64,000 nucleotides of DNA from an uncultured Saprospiraceae bacterium (GCA_938016265.1 CALLWB010000003.1:57712-121711); one strand, 5' to 3'. Positions 25,933 to 35,433 are shown, counted from the stretch's first letter. Notes: generated from the letters alone by a model not told the origin. A program made the numbers and translations.

Positions 25933-27159
25933 ATGAAGCCGATTTTAGAAATAAATAACGTATCCAAAAAGTACCAGTTGCGAAAAGCGCTAAGCTATCT
26001 CAGCCTTCGCGACTCCATTGCCAACTCCTTGACCCTGAAGTCAAGAGGGAAGAATACGGAGTTTTGGGCACTCCAAGACGTGAGCTTTGAAGTACAACAA
26101 GGAGAAAGCATCGGTATCATCGGCAGAAACGGCGCAGGCAAATCGACCCTGCTAAAAATATTGTCCAAGATCACCCCTCCCACTTCTGGGTTCATTAAAG
26201 CACGAGGGCGGGTCGCGAGTTTATTAGAGGTCGGCACCGGATTTCACCCGGAACTGACAGGCCGTGAAAATGTCTATCTCAATGGCTCCATCCTTGGACT
26301 ACGCAAGCAGGAGATTGATCGGAAATTTGAAGAGATTATCGATTTCGCTGGCACAGGACAGTTTTTAGAAACACCGCTCAAGCACTATTCCAGTGGTATG
26401 AAACTCCGACTAGCTTTTGCAGTCGCCGCTTTTCTGGAGCCGGAGGTTTTAGTGATCGACGAAGTATTGGCAGTAGGTGATGCGGCTTTTCAAAAAAAGT
26501 GCCTGGGGAAAATGGACGAGGTTACACGTAGTGGAAGGACCGTTTTGTTTGTCAGCCATAACATGGGATCTGTTCGCCAACTTTGTCCTCGTACGATAGT
26601 TCTTGAAGGTGGGCAAAAAGTGTTCGATGGCCCAACAAGTCAGGCAATCAATTCCTATCTTGAAAACACTAAAAATATAGCCAACGAAATCTCCATTGGT
26701 GAGCGTAAAGATAGGGATGGCGGCACGAAATTCAGGTTTTTAGATGTCCAATTCCGCATCAAAAGCATTGGTCAGCCAGTACAGTTTGTCTCGACGGGAG
26801 AAGAATTGAATATTGAGTGTTTCTATCAATGTCAGCAGGCCTGTTTGGGAAATGAAGTGGAGGTGTCTATTGCTTTTTATAATGCTTCTGGAGCTTTTCT
26901 TTTTGCCTGCAGGAATTCAGCAGCAGGGTACCCACTGTCCCTTAATAATGAAAAAGGAAAATTTTGTTGTACCCTAGAAAAAAATCCCCTTAAGAAAGGA
27001 AGGTATTCTTACAATTTGATCGCATTTATCAACGGAGAAGTGGTAGACGCTGTAGGAGAAGCCGGTTTTATTGATGTGCAGATTGGAGATTATTATGGGA
27101 CAGGTAAAACTCCCGCAATAAATAGGCCAGGGGTTTGCGTAGACTATAAATGGAAATGA
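25933..27159 (+). CDS. Polysaccharide ABC transporter ATP-binding protein (Wzt-like)
   Basis: 408 aa. The ABC domain (1-245) has Walker A GRNGAGKST (64-72), signature YSSGM (152-156) and Walker B VLVIDE (172-177), with the ISKKY/LSLRDS start and GTGFHPELTGREN typical of the O-antigen/teichoic-acid exporter subfamily. The C-terminal ~150 residues form a beta-sandwich like Wzt-C, which in Wzt binds the glycan terminus before export. The expected permease (Wzm) is not adjacent, so this is an orphan ATPase here. The stop overlaps the start of the downstream gene, indicating tight coupling. Confidence 0.9.
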   Translation: MKPILEINNVSKKYQLRKALSYLSLRDSIANSLTLKSRGKNTEFWALQDVSFEVQQGESIGIIGRNGAGKSTLLKILSKITPPTSGFIKARGRVASLLEVGTGFHPELTGRENVYLNGSILGLRKQEIDRKFEEIIDFAGTGQFLETPLKHYSSGMKLRLAFAVAAFLEPEVLVIDEVLAVGDAAFQKKCLGKMDEVTRSGRTVLFVSHNMGSVRQLCPRTIVLEGGQKVFDGPTSQAINSYLENTKNIANEISIGERKDRDGGTKFRFLDVQFRIKSIGQPVQFVSTGEELNIECFYQCQQACLGNEVEVSIAFYNASGAFLFACRNSAAGYPLSLNNEKGKFCCTLEKNPLKKGRYSYNLIAFINGEVVDAVGEAGFIDVQIGDYYGTGKTPAINRPGVCVDYKWK

Positions 27160-28355
27160 GCACCGAATTTATAAAAAATAGACTAAAATCACTTTTTAAG
27201 CAAGGACTAACGGACCATTTACCGCAGTACAATAAATCCATCATAAAAAGAGACGTCCGATACCTGGGAGCCAATCTGCAGATCGGAAAATTTGTCCGAA
27301 TACAACATCCCGAACTTTGTATACTAGGAGAAAATGTATCTATTGGTGAACGGACTTCCCTAAAGAATTTGGGAGGTATCGTTGTAGCAGATGGCTGTAA
27401 AATAGGCGCCAACGTTACCTTCGGTGGAGACCTGACTACCATGGAGTCTTTGCCAATTGTACTTGGGCAACAGTGTGTCATAGAGGATAATGCAACCCTT
27501 TCTCCCGGTACAATTTTGGAAGATGGCACGATACTATCCAAAGACGGTACCACGAAAGTAAAAGATCTAGAACGTCCTAAAGACTATGATGGTGAGGGGT
27601 TGTTTTTTGTCGTTTCTACAGGGGGCGCTGGTAGCAAATCGGTGGCAAAAATTCTGGCAGAACATCCTGACATTTCTTGTCGCCATGAGCCGAATACCTT
27701 ATTGATTTCTCTTTCTACCAACTATGCTCATGGGAAAATAGACCGCACTTTTTTAAAAAATACGCTAGCGGCGATCTACTGCAAATCCTCCATTTTTAAA
27801 GGGAAAGTGGTTGGGGAGTCTGATCAGAAATTGGGAAATCTAATCCCGATTTTAACTGAACTTTTACCTGAAAGTAAATTTATTTGGATTAAAAGAAATG
27901 CATATGATTTTGTTCAATCTGCCGCCTACAATAAACATTGGTACTCCGAAAACCTAACAGAGCAGGTAGAAATGCCATTTCTCCTCCAAATGATGTGGGT
28001 AGAAAATCGACTAAACGGAGCGCGATGCAATGCAGTAGAAACCTCTATGTGGGAGAATATGAATATTATTGAGAAAAATGCCTGGTATTGGGACTATTGG
28101 AATGGGCTAATTGAAAATAGCCTGGCGATCATTCCACAAGGACAAACAACAAAACTTAAGCTTGAGTCGCTGGAAGACAGTCTTCAAAAGTTGCCAGAAT
28201 TCCTGCAGGTTTCCAATCACGAGCTAAGTGTCCGCCATGAAAATAAAAGCCCTAATCAAACGACCAACAAAAAACTCTCCGAAGAAGACCGCAAACTGAT
28301 CACTAAAATCTGTGCGTCAAAAATGAAAAAATGGTACCCTGATCTGCTTGACTAG
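27156..28355 (+). CDS. Fusion of hexapeptide (left-handed beta-helix) domain and sulfotransferase
   Basis: 399 aa from the ATG at 27156, which overlaps the ABC stop (an ATG at 27150 is also possible). Residues ~35-135 carry hexapeptide-like repeats (LGANLQIGKFVRI, ILGENVSIGERTSL, GCKIGANVTFGG, GQQCVIEDNATLSPG), a left-handed beta-helix as in acetyltransferases. From ~150 a sulfotransferase-like domain starts with a P-loop-type VVSTGGAGSKSVAKIL (PAPS 5'-phosphosulfate site), HEPN, and IWIKRNAYDFVQSA (the 3'-phosphate-binding RN-Y-D-region). Sulfation of a surface glycan before export by the neighbouring Wzt is the likely role. The fusion order is unusual to my knowledge. Confidence 0.75.
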   Translation: MSTEFIKNRLKSLFKQGLTDHLPQYNKSIIKRDVRYLGANLQIGKFVRIQHPELCILGENVSIGERTSLKNLGGIVVADGCKIGANVTFGGDLTTMESLPIVLGQQCVIEDNATLSPGTILEDGTILSKDGTTKVKDLERPKDYDGEGLFFVVSTGGAGSKSVAKILAEHPDISCRHEPNTLLISLSTNYAHGKIDRTFLKNTLAAIYCKSSIFKGKVVGESDQKLGNLIPILTELLPESKFIWIKRNAYDFVQSAAYNKHWYSENLTEQVEMPFLLQMMWVENRLNGARCNAVETSMWENMNIIEKNAWYWDYWNGLIENSLAIIPQGQTTKLKLESLEDSLQKLPEFLQVSNHELSVRHENKSPNQTTNKKLSEEDRKLITKICASKMKKWYPDLLD

Positions 28356-28360
28356 TAAAT

Positions 28361-31300
28361 CTATTGCTTCCTCAATTTTTCTTCTATTGCTTTAAGTCTG
28401 GCTTCCAGTGTTTCTATTTTTGTGTTTTGTACATCGATTAATTCCTGTTGTTCTTGAACTGCTTTGGTTAAAACAGGCACTAGCTTACCATAATCAACAC
28501 CCCAAAGTTCAGTCACTTCATCTTTAGGTCTTTGGACAGCTTCGGGTACTAACTTGATTAAATCTTGAGCGATAAATCCAAAGTCTCGGTGGTATTCAGG
28601 ATCTACCTTAATGTCGTATGATTCTTCTTTGTAAGAAGAGAAATGATGATCATAAGCAAGAGGTTCCAATGCCATGATCTCCTTTAGTCCATACTTCATT
28701 GGAGCGCGGTTACTTTTTAGACGACCATCGGAATAGGTATTCCAAGAAAAGGCTTGGGCCCGACCAACATCATTAGTAGCATTATTAGGCAATTGTAGGG
28801 CATAAGTTGGATTGTTTAATCCAATACCTACATCTCCTCCATTGTCGATATAAAATTTAAGATAGGCCCCTCTGGAAGCGTTATTATTGTGAGCTCCTGT
28901 CGTCTTCAAATACCGACCAATTCCAAATCCATCACCATTTACTGCTAGCACATATTCAGAAGGATTTCCTGCAAACCACTCTACATTTTCTTTAACTCTG
29001 TTGAAATAAATCCCAGTAGCCATTCGCTCGGAATAGGTATAACTCGGTACTTCTAAAAGAAGTCTTGGTCCAGCTTCATAATCATACCCTCCAGCATAGT
29101 TGCCTGTACCGCTAATTCTCACAGTAGCGCCTTGATTTGCGCTACTATATGCATCGAAAATATCGACAACATGGTCTGGTGTTACAGTACCAACTCCAAC
29201 ATGCTTGTCAGCATGCTGTACATATATAGCATCATTCCCAATACCAACGTTACCAGATGCTAACACGACATAATAAGGTCGAAAAGTATTCCAACTACCA
29301 TCTGCAGTACTGGTAAGCAATTGATAATATCGAGTTCCATCGTTTCTATGTATGACAGATCGAGTGGCGCCCCTCAATCTAAAGGCATTTGCAGATCTAG
29401 AAGTTATCTCTCCATTTACATCAAGTCTGTAGTTGGCAGTTGTTTGTCCTATACCGACATTGCCTTGTGTGTACTGATTGTCGTTAATATTGTTGGGGGA
29501 GTTCGTACTCCCTATTTCATACCAATCATGATCGTTGAACGAAGATAAAGGGCGTTTTCTGAGCAACCCTGCACCATTGGCTGTTACCACTTGATCTGCT
29601 GTAGTTCCAGCAGGAAGTGTACGGATTCTAGCACCACCATTTACATCAAGTCTTTCGGATGGACCTGTCGTTCCAACTCCCATATTCCCGTTTAGTAAGA
29701 TTCTTACTTTTTCAGAATTATTTATAGACATAGTAAGATATTGGTCATGAACAGAACGGAAAGTCCAATGGCTATCTCTATCATTCAATCCAAAGTTTAC
29801 GCCACCAGATTGCCCTACAACTGCCCCGGTAAAAGTATTCGCATTGTCATAAAGCCTCAGTTTGACTAATGCTGCACTATTACTGGTGAAGTTGAAGTCT
29901 GAAGCACCATTCCCAAAAATATTTTGAGCAGGGCCTAAATAAACCCGAGCTCCATCCGTACGTATACTTCCATTAACGTGAAGTTGCTGCAATGGATTTG
30001 GAATCCCAATACCTAAATTCCCTTGTGTAAACTGGTTGTCTGTTATCGCATTTGGAGGACTTGTTGTGCCTACCTCATAAAAGTCATGATCAAGACCTAA
30101 AGATGCTTGTGCTATTTTCCTGATAACACCTGTAGCGTTTGCAACAAGCACTTCATCCGCAGCGGCACCAGCGGCAATCGTCCTAATCCTTGCTTCTCCA
30201 TTTACATCCAATGTTTCAGACGGAGTTGTTGTTCCAATACCTAAATTACCAGCAAGAGTCATCCTCATTTTCTCTACATTACTTATCCTCCAGGAAAGAC
30301 TGTTGCCTAAACTAGAAAGAAAAATCCATTGTCCATTACTATCCATTAGACCGAAATTGGTACCATTCCCACTACCATAAAGTCGTCCATATTGATCGCC
30401 TTGCAAATCACGCATCAGAAATTGTGTAACTGTCGAATGGTTATTGTAATAATGAAGAGCGGAGGAGTTGTCACCTAATAATCGTTGAGATGCTCCAAAA
30501 TAGTAGTTTCTTCCATCCGAACGAATGTTGCCAGCAACATGAAGTTGTTGAGCAGGAGTTGTTAGTCCTATAGCTACGTTTCCTTGTGTAAACTGGTTGT
30601 CTGTTATTGCATTTGGAGGACTTGTTGTACCCACCTCATACCAATCATCGTCTGATCCCTGGCAGTCTAGGGCACTTCCTATACCATCATTATTTATATC
30701 TTCAGCGGTTTCTAGTGTACCATTGCCGTTGAGATCCCAACAACTATTGCCTGGGTCACCCTGTGCTCCTTGAGCGCCAGTAGCACCGGTTGCCCCGACA
30801 GCACCATCTGCACCCGGAGGTCCTTGGGCGCCAGTAGCACCAGTTGCCCCGACAGCGCCATCTGCACCCGGAGGTCCTTGAGCGCCAGTAGCACCAGTTG
30901 CCCCGACAGCACCATCAGCACCCGGAGGTCCTTGAGCGCCAGTAGCACCAGTTGCCCCGACAGCGCCATCAGCACCCGGAGGTCCTTGAGCGCCAGTTGC
31001 CCCGGTTGCCCCGACAGCACCATCTGCACCGTCAATGCCCGGAGGCCCTTGAGCACCAGTTGCACCAACTGCACCGTCTGCACCATCTGCTCCCTGACAA
31101 TCTAAAGCATTTCCTATTCCATCATTGTTTATATCTTCGGAGGTTTCTAGTGTGCCATTGGCATTGAGGTCCCAACAATTGACACCGTCTACACCTGGTG
31201 GCGTTATTGATATCCATGTTTCATTGGGGAGATTATAGTTGTTAAGGTATTCTACGCAGTTGCATGCCGCGGAGTAACGCAAAAGGCAATAGGTTTGCCA

Positions 31301-31570
31301 GACAGATCCTTGATAAACATTTACACAATCTTCGTCAGTATTAAAAATTACTAGTCCGTCCGCAGGTGCGGTAATACCATTTCTCTCTGTAGTAGTTAGT
31401 CTTGGAGGTAAAAAACCTTTAGCATTGCTAAAAACATCTAAAGCTGCAGAAGGATGTGCGGGCGTTGCGAGGTTTGCATCTGATGCAACTTTAACCTGTG
31501 CAAGAATTGCAAGAGGGAATATTAAGATGACAATTAGAGCGGAGACAAATTTTACGGGTCGATTTTTCAT
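28361..31570 (-). CDS. Secreted fibre/adhesin with collagen-like repeats and C-terminal S74 intramolecular chaperone domain
   Basis: 1069 aa from the ATG at 31570 ([19 protein letters not shown]...signal peptide; upstream codons lack one). An N-terminal domain of about 110 residues is followed by a DLNANG/DINNDG putative Ca-binding segment, a Gly-X-Y collagen-like block, and a second copy of that segment. Then come three repeats that each begin (Y)[13 protein letters not shown] and contain GNVGIG and LHVNG-like motifs, and a C-terminal Peptidase_S74 chaperone domain ([19 protein letters not shown]; Ser-x4-Lys dyad) ending in a leucine-rich coiled coil. Such C-terminal chaperones trimerise phage tail fibres and then often self-cleave. 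A trimeric cell-surface fibre is inferred. No T9SS tail. Confidence 0.85.
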   Translation of the reverse strand: MKNRPVKFVSALIVILIFPLAILAQVKVASDANLATPAHPSAALDVFSNAKGFLPPRLTTTERNGITAPADGLVIFNTDEDCVNVYQGSVWQTYCLLRYSAACNCVEYLNNYNLPNETWISITPPGVDGVNCWDLNANGTLETSEDINNDGIGNALDCQGADGADGAVGATGAQGPPGIDGADGAVGATGATGAQGPPGADGAVGATGATGAQGPPGADGAVGATGATGAQGPPGADGAVGATGATGAQGPPGADGAVGATGATGAQGAQGDPGNSCWDLNGNGTLETAEDINNDGIGSALDCQGSDDDWYEVGTTSPPNAITDNQFTQGNVAIGLTTPAQQLHVAGNIRSDGRNYYFGASQRLLGDNSSALHYYNNHSTVTQFLMRDLQGDQYGRLYGSGNGTNFGLMDSNGQWIFLSSLGNSLSWRISNVEKMRMTLAGNLGIGTTTPSETLDVNGEARIRTIAAGAAADEVLVANATGVIRKIAQASLGLDHDFYEVGTTSPPNAITDNQFTQGNLGIGIPNPLQQLHVNGSIRTDGARVYLGPAQNIFGNGASDFNFTSNSAALVKLRLYDNANTFTGAVVGQSGGVNFGLNDRDSHWTFRSVHDQYLTMSINNSEKVRILLNGNMGVGTTGPSERLDVNGGARIRTLPAGTTADQVVTANGAGLLRKRPLSSFNDHDWYEIGSTNSPNNINDNQYTQGNVGIGQTTANYRLDVNGEITSRSANAFRLRGATRSVIHRNDGTRYYQLLTSTADGSWNTFRPYYVVLASGNVGIGNDAIYVQHADKHVGVGTVTPDHVVDIFDAYSSANQGATVRISGTGNYAGGYDYEAGPRLLLEVPSYTYSERMATGIYFNRVKENVEWFAGNPSEYVLAVNGDGFGIGRYLKTTGAHNNNASRGAYLKFYIDNGGDVGIGLNNPTYALQLPNNATNDVGRAQAFSWNTYSDGRLKSNRAPMKYGLKEIMALEPLAYDHHFSSYKEESYDIKVDPEYHRDFGFIAQDLIKLVPEAVQRPKDEVTELWGVDYGKLVPVLTKAVQEQQELIDVQNTKIETLEARLKAIEEKLRKQ
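30656..30743 (-). repeat. 88-bp direct repeat, copy 1 (Ca-binding-like segment downstream of collagen block)
   Basis: Encodes [20 protein letters not shown] and the following GSALDCQG. It is near-identical in layout to the copy at 31091-31178, so the collagen array is flanked on both sides by the same module. Confidence 0.8.
30765..31036 (-). repeat. 54-bp collagen-like tandem repeats (18 residues each)
   Basis: The CACCCGGAGGTCC core recurs at 30811, 30865, 30919 and 30973, exactly 54 bp apart, encoding [18 protein letters not shown]. The copies differ by only a few silent or conservative changes, so the array is young. An imperfect fifth unit, [12 protein letters not shown], lies at its N-terminal end. 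Confidence 0.9.
31091..31178 (-). repeat. 88-bp direct repeat, copy 2 (Ca-binding-like segment upstream of collagen block)
   Basis: Encodes [20 protein letters not shown] and the following GNALDCQG, the partner of the copy at 30656-30743. The spaced Asp/Asn/Gly residues resemble EF-hand or thrombospondin-type-3 calcium loops. Confidence 0.8.
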
Positions 31571-31994
31571 AGCAGTAGGGTATAATAAGGAGGCAAGGGG
31601 AGCCATGTCACAAAAAGCGATATTTAGCACATTTGTGGTGAGCTGTTTATCAATGTTTCTTAAAGTTAATTAATAAAATGAATAATACTAAAATAGAAAG
31701 GTGTTAGCAGTTTGTTTTCATATATTTTACTATATAACATATAATGTAAATTTAGTTTTATTCGCGAGGCAAAAGCTAAAAATAAATGAGTTTGTTAATA
31801 TGTATAGAATGGATAATCAAAGGTGTTTTTAAAAATGTTAGCCTAAAACAGTTACACAAAGGTCAAAAAGAGTATTCATAATTGTACAGATTTTCATTTT
31901 TCATTTTTTTATGAAAGGATTTTGCAACTGAATCCGTTTTAATTTGTTTAATTCTTAGGATATTAGCTGTACTTTTACACCACAAAAGAGTAAA
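31571..31994. other. Divergent intergenic region upstream of the fibre gene and the prenyl synthase gene
   Basis: 424 bp. It contains the leader block shared with the decayed paralogue (AGCCATGTCACA at 31601-31612 and AGTTAATTAATAAAA near 31667). A near-consensus minus-strand TAGCTTTTG box lies around 31770. A weak TACTTTTA sits 25 nt before the plus-strand gene. Nothing else was recognised. Confidence 0.45.
31601..31612 (-). repeat. Shared leader motif, fibre gene copy
   Basis: The plus strand reads AGCCATGTCACA, about 30 nt upstream of the fibre start. The same 12 bases occur at the same relative place (38584-38595) before the decayed paralogue. Confidence 0.6.
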
Positions 31995-32993
31995 ATGGAG
32001 CCAACAAAGACTACAAAAAAAGCAACAACACTAAAGGAAATTCAGACTCCTATTGCTGAAGAACTGCAGTTGTTTGAGGTGAAGTTTAAAAAGTCGATGC
32101 AGAGTAATGTGGCGCTTTTGGACAAAATCACGAGCTACATTGTCAAAAGAAAAGGGAAACAGGTTCGTCCAATGTTTGTTTTTTTATGTGCTCAACTTTG
32201 TGGCAAAGTATCTGATTCTTCCTACAATGCTGCAAGCCTAGTAGAGATTTTGCATACTGCAACATTAGTTCATGACGATGTGGTGGATGAATCTTATGAA
32301 AGACGCGGGTTTTTCTCTATCAATGCCCTTTGGAAAAATAAAATAGCTGTTCTGATAGGAGATTTCCTGTTTTCTCAGGGAATGTTGCTTGCATTAGACA
32401 ACAATGAACATCAACTTTTGCAAATAGTTTCTCGCGCCACTAAAGAAATGGCAGAAGGAGAGTTACTCCAAATCGAAAAGGCCAGACGCCTCGATATCAA
32501 GGAAGATGTCTATTATGAGATCATCCGCAAGAAAACAGCCTCCCTCATCGCTTCTGCTTGTGCTGCAGGCGCCGCCTCCTCTACCTCCGATGCCGAAGAA
32601 GTAGAAAAAATCAGACAGTTTGGGGAATATATTGGTATCGCTTTTCAGATCAGAGATGATTTGTTGGATTTCGGTGATGAGGATATCGGAAAACCTCGTG
32701 GTATTGACATTAAGGAGAAAAAAATGACCCTGCCTTTGATTTACGCGCTCAGCCAAACTTCTAAAATGGAGAAGCGTAAGGTGATCAAAATCATTAAAAA
32801 TAATAGCAAAGACCCTGCTAAAGTAGCAGAAGTCATACAGTTTGTTCGATCTAGCGGAGGGCTGAAATACGCAATGGATGCCATGTATGACTACCGTCAA
32901 AAAGCATTTGATATTCTACATTCCTTTCCACTTTGCCCTGCCCGCGAATCACTAGAGCAATTGGTGATTTTTGTTACCGAACGCAAGAAATAA
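31995..32993 (+). CDS. Polyprenyl diphosphate synthase (trans-isoprenyl, octaprenyl-type)
   Basis: A 332-aa all-helical prenyltransferase. The first Asp-rich motif is in LVHDDVVDESYERRG (about 91-105) and the second in IAFQIRDDLLDFGDEDIGKPRGIDIKEKK (about 214-242, split here by DLLDF). KQVRPMFV is the IPP-binding Arg motif. It condenses isopentenyl diphosphate onto an allylic primer, making the side chain of menaquinone. Chain length depends on residues upstream of the first motif and cannot be assigned confidently. Standing alone, it has no menaquinone genes beside it. Confidence 0.9.
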   Translation: MEPTKTTKKATTLKEIQTPIAEELQLFEVKFKKSMQSNVALLDKITSYIVKRKGKQVRPMFVFLCAQLCGKVSDSSYNAASLVEILHTATLVHDDVVDESYERRGFFSINALWKNKIAVLIGDFLFSQGMLLALDNNEHQLLQIVSRATKEMAEGELLQIEKARRLDIKEDVYYEIIRKKTASLIASACAAGAASSTSDAEEVEKIRQFGEYIGIAFQIRDDLLDFGDEDIGKPRGIDIKEKKMTLPLIYALSQTSKMEKRKVIKIIKNNSKDPAKVAEVIQFVRSSGGLKYAMDAMYDYRQKAFDILHSFPLCPARESLEQLVIFVTERKK

Positions 32994-33093
32994 TCACAGA
33001 TTTAATTCTGGCATATCTATTTTCCCATTTTGTACGTTGATATAGTGTCAATTGCGCATTAAATGGATAATTTTCTTTTTTATTTAATGGCCA

Positions 33094-33126
33094 GGCAACC
33101 TTTTTTGTCTTTGGTGCACCATCTAA
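33094..33126 (+). promoter_or_regulatory. Putative ECF-sigma promoter (copy 1) of the sigma/anti-sigma operon
   Basis: GGCAACC, a 16-nt spacer and CACCATCTAA, matching a second copy at 35307 in spacing and in both boxes. The AAC core in the upstream box is typical of ECF -35 elements. It lies 43 nt before the sigma start, pointing to autoregulation. Confidence 0.6.
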
Positions 33127-33169
33127 ATAAATGTAAGAATAAGACCTTTACAAAACAAAAACCTGCTTC

Positions 33170-33721
33170 TTGAATCTAACCGATAATCAGTTGGCAAAAA
33201 AATGCCAGAAAGGTAATCCCACCGCTCAACGTGCCTTGTATGAAAAGTACAAAGTACCAATGTTTCGGTTGTGCCTGCGGTATGCCAGAGATCGACCAGG
33301 GGCAGAAGACATTTTGCAAGAAGGTTTTATAAAAGTATTTAAAGACATCAAGGGATACAAGGGGACAGGGGCATTAGGTGGCTGGATTCGAAAAGTAATG
33401 GTAAATACCGCTTTAGCCCAAATAAGAAAAGACGCAAAACTATTTGTAGTGGAAAATCTGGATAGCGCCACCGATGTCCCAGGGCTGGAAGATATATATT
33501 CGATGCTCGAAGCAAAAGCGTTGACCAAATTGATTCAAAAACTGCCTGATGGCTACCGAATCGTCTTCAATATGTATGTGGTGGAAGGATATGCGCATAA
33601 AGAAATTGCAGACCAGCTTCAAATAACCACTAGCACCTCCAAATCACAATTGAGTAAAGCGAAAGCACATCTCCGAAAAATGGTGCTTGCACAAATGGAG
33701 ATAAAAAGAACAGTAGGATAA
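33170..33721 (+). CDS. ECF-type RNA polymerase sigma-70 factor
   Basis: 183 aa. Region 2 (about 25-90): YEKYKVPMFRLCLRYARDRPGAEDILQEGFIKVF and GWIRKVMVNTAL. Region 4 (about 115-170): LIQKLPDGYRIVFNMYVVEGYAHKEIA, then TTSTSKSQLSKAKAHLRK as recognition helix. The start is TTG at 33170; the next in-frame ATG (residue ~31) would truncate region 2. It is followed 17 nt later by a putative dual-membrane anti-sigma gene, and a matching promoter motif precedes both this operon and the next gene, so it probably autoregulates and drives the lipoprotein. Confidence 0.93.
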   Translation: MNLTDNQLAKKCQKGNPTAQRALYEKYKVPMFRLCLRYARDRPGAEDILQEGFIKVFKDIKGYKGTGALGGWIRKVMVNTALAQIRKDAKLFVVENLDSATDVPGLEDIYSMLEAKALTKLIQKLPDGYRIVFNMYVVEGYAHKEIADQLQITTSTSKSQLSKAKAHLRKMVLAQMEIKRTVG

Positions 33722-33738
33722 TTCTTAAATGAGTATAA

Positions 33739-35301
33739 ATGAAAAAACAATTACCTAACAATCCAATGGAATCTGCCTTCAGAAAAATACTGGAAACGCC
33801 TTCTGATCAGGACGCGAGCTGGGAAACTCCTGGCGACCAGGTGTGGGAAGGCATTGCCTCGGAAATCAAAGAACCAACCCGCAAAACGCCATTTTGGTGG
33901 TCAATAGCGGTAGCGTTGGTCATCGGGATCGGTTTTGGCTATTTGCTGTTTACTGTAAAAGCACATAACGATCTTCCTACTGCAGCTAATGGTGCAGAAA
34001 CTATTGAGGAGGCAGCCGAGCGGCATAACTTCCCAACTGCAGGACTGCCTTCGGTTGATTTGAAAGGGGCGCTGGAGGTAGATCCTTCGACCAACTCAAA
34101 AAAAGAATCAGGCTCCCCCTCCTTTGAAAACAATCCAGTTGTTAGTAATGCGGAGCATTCTGCGAAAGTAGTATCCCCTAAACCAACAAAAGATTTGTTG
34201 TCAGATAACCAGATGAAAAAAAATAATCCATTAACCATCAAGAAAAATCAGGAAAGGAAAACCTCTATAGAGCCATTGTCATGGAATATTACGCAGCAGA
34301 CTTCTCAAGAACGACTGCCCAAAAACAGAAATACAGTAACTCCTATCAATAATATACCAGATAACACACCTACTCGAACTCAAGAAAACTCATCTTCAAA
34401 TCAACAGATAGCAATAGTGAGCAAATTGCCAAACAAGGCAACAACCCTTACTTTGAAGTCGGAAATGCCTTCTTTAAAATTAGTCAAGAGTCCAGGGCCA
34501 CCGCCAATAGATCTTCCAAGGAAACAAACAAACTGGTATGCAGGCCTTACCTTTGCTCCAGCACTACAAACAAGAACAATAAATGGAACAAAAAAGGACA
34601 CGAAGAAAAAATTGAACGATAAAGAACAACCCGTATTTACTTATGGTACCTCCTTGAAACTTGGTTATTCTATGAGTCCAAATTGGAGTGTGGAGACGGG
34701 GGCTGGTTACTATCGATCTAAAGTTGTTTCCTCGGATAAGAAAAAAATTGTTTTTACTAATGTAGGCGAAGTGCAATCGGCAGATGGCTCCTGGAAAGGA
34801 GCGTACGACACTGATCTGGAAACTTCTTATGGAGATCTAAAAACAGATTTGACGTTGATTAGATCTTCCAATACCTCCATAGATGAGGGCGAGGTGATTT
34901 TTGTAAAAATAGTCGCCGATCAGCGGTATCACTACCTGCAATTTCCTTTGTTTGTAAAGTACAAGATTGGAAACCAACGGATAAAAGCATCAGCAAGGGC
35001 CGGATTGGTCAGCAATTTTTTGATGCATAAAAAAATAGACATTCAAAAGTATCCTTTTGATGATCGTAGGGTAAACCTTGGGGATTCTGCTACCTCCAGC
35101 TATTCGGAAAAAGGAGGAATGAAATTCTCCAATTTGGATGTAGTCCTTGGTTTTGGTACGGAAATCTCCCTGTCTTCGAGATGGAGTTTTGTTCTAGAAC
35201 CCACTCTTTCTAAGAGCATAACCGCATTAAGTAGTAAGAAAGAACTGAAGACTTACCCGCTATCTGCCAATTTGAATGTAGGACTTAACTATTATTTTTA
35301 A
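33739..35301 (+). CDS. Putative dual-membrane-spanning anti-sigma factor (inner-membrane helix plus outer-membrane barrel)
   Basis: 520 aa without an N-terminal signal peptide. Residues 1-52 are polar and presumably cytoplasmic, a candidate sigma-binding segment (EDQVWEGI-like motif QVWEGIASEI at 34-43). One helix at about 53-72 (FWWSIAVALVIGIGFGYLLF) is followed by a ~190-residue Ser/Thr/Asn/Pro/Lys-rich linker. From ~265 a PorT-like outer-membrane barrel follows (NWYAGLTFAPALQ, TYGTSLKLGYSMSPNWSVET, terminal strand ANLNVGLNYYF). The design matches the recently described Dma family of anti-sigma factors of Bacteroides, in which one polypeptide crosses both membranes and senses outer-membrane state. 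It directly follows the ECF sigma gene. Confidence 0.75.
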   Translation: MKKQLPNNPMESAFRKILETPSDQDASWETPGDQVWEGIASEIKEPTRKTPFWWSIAVALVIGIGFGYLLFTVKAHNDLPTAANGAETIEEAAERHNFPTAGLPSVDLKGALEVDPSTNSKKESGSPSFENNPVVSNAEHSAKVVSPKPTKDLLSDNQMKKNNPLTIKKNQERKTSIEPLSWNITQQTSQERLPKNRNTVTPINNIPDNTPTRTQENSSSNQQIAIVSKLPNKATTLTLKSEMPSLKLVKSPGPPPIDLPRKQTNWYAGLTFAPALQTRTINGTKKDTKKKLNDKEQPVFTYGTSLKLGYSMSPNWSVETGAGYYRSKVVSSDKKKIVFTNVGEVQSADGSWKGAYDTDLETSYGDLKTDLTLIRSSNTSIDEGEVIFVKIVADQRYHYLQFPLFVKYKIGNQRIKASARAGLVSNFLMHKKIDIQKYPFDDRRVNLGDSATSSYSEKGGMKFSNLDVVLGFGTEISLSSRWSFVLEPTLSKSITALSSKKELKTYPLSANLNVGLNYYF

Positions 35302-35306
35302 TCCCA

Positions 35307-35339
35307 GGCAACCTTTTGCCCTTTAGTAGCACCAAGTAA
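35307..35339 (+). promoter_or_regulatory. Putative ECF-sigma promoter (copy 2) of the PepSY-like lipoprotein gene
   Basis: CAGGCAACCTTTT, then a 16-nt spacer from GGCAACC to CACCAAGTAAGTAA. It aligns base for base with copy 1 at 33094 in both boxes and in spacing. It lies 95 nt before the ATG at 35434. Confidence 0.6.
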
Positions 35340-35433
35340 GTAAGAAGCAAATCACGAATTAATATTTGCCAGGAATCGCCTTGCAGGCCACAAGAAGATT
35401 CCCAATATTTAATAACCATAAAACAAATTAGAA

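Noticed and set aside
30712..31167. Open frames overlapping the collagen array in other frames (both strands)
   Set aside because: The long open reading results from the 54-bp repeat period being a multiple of three; amino-acid content is low-complexity and meaningless.
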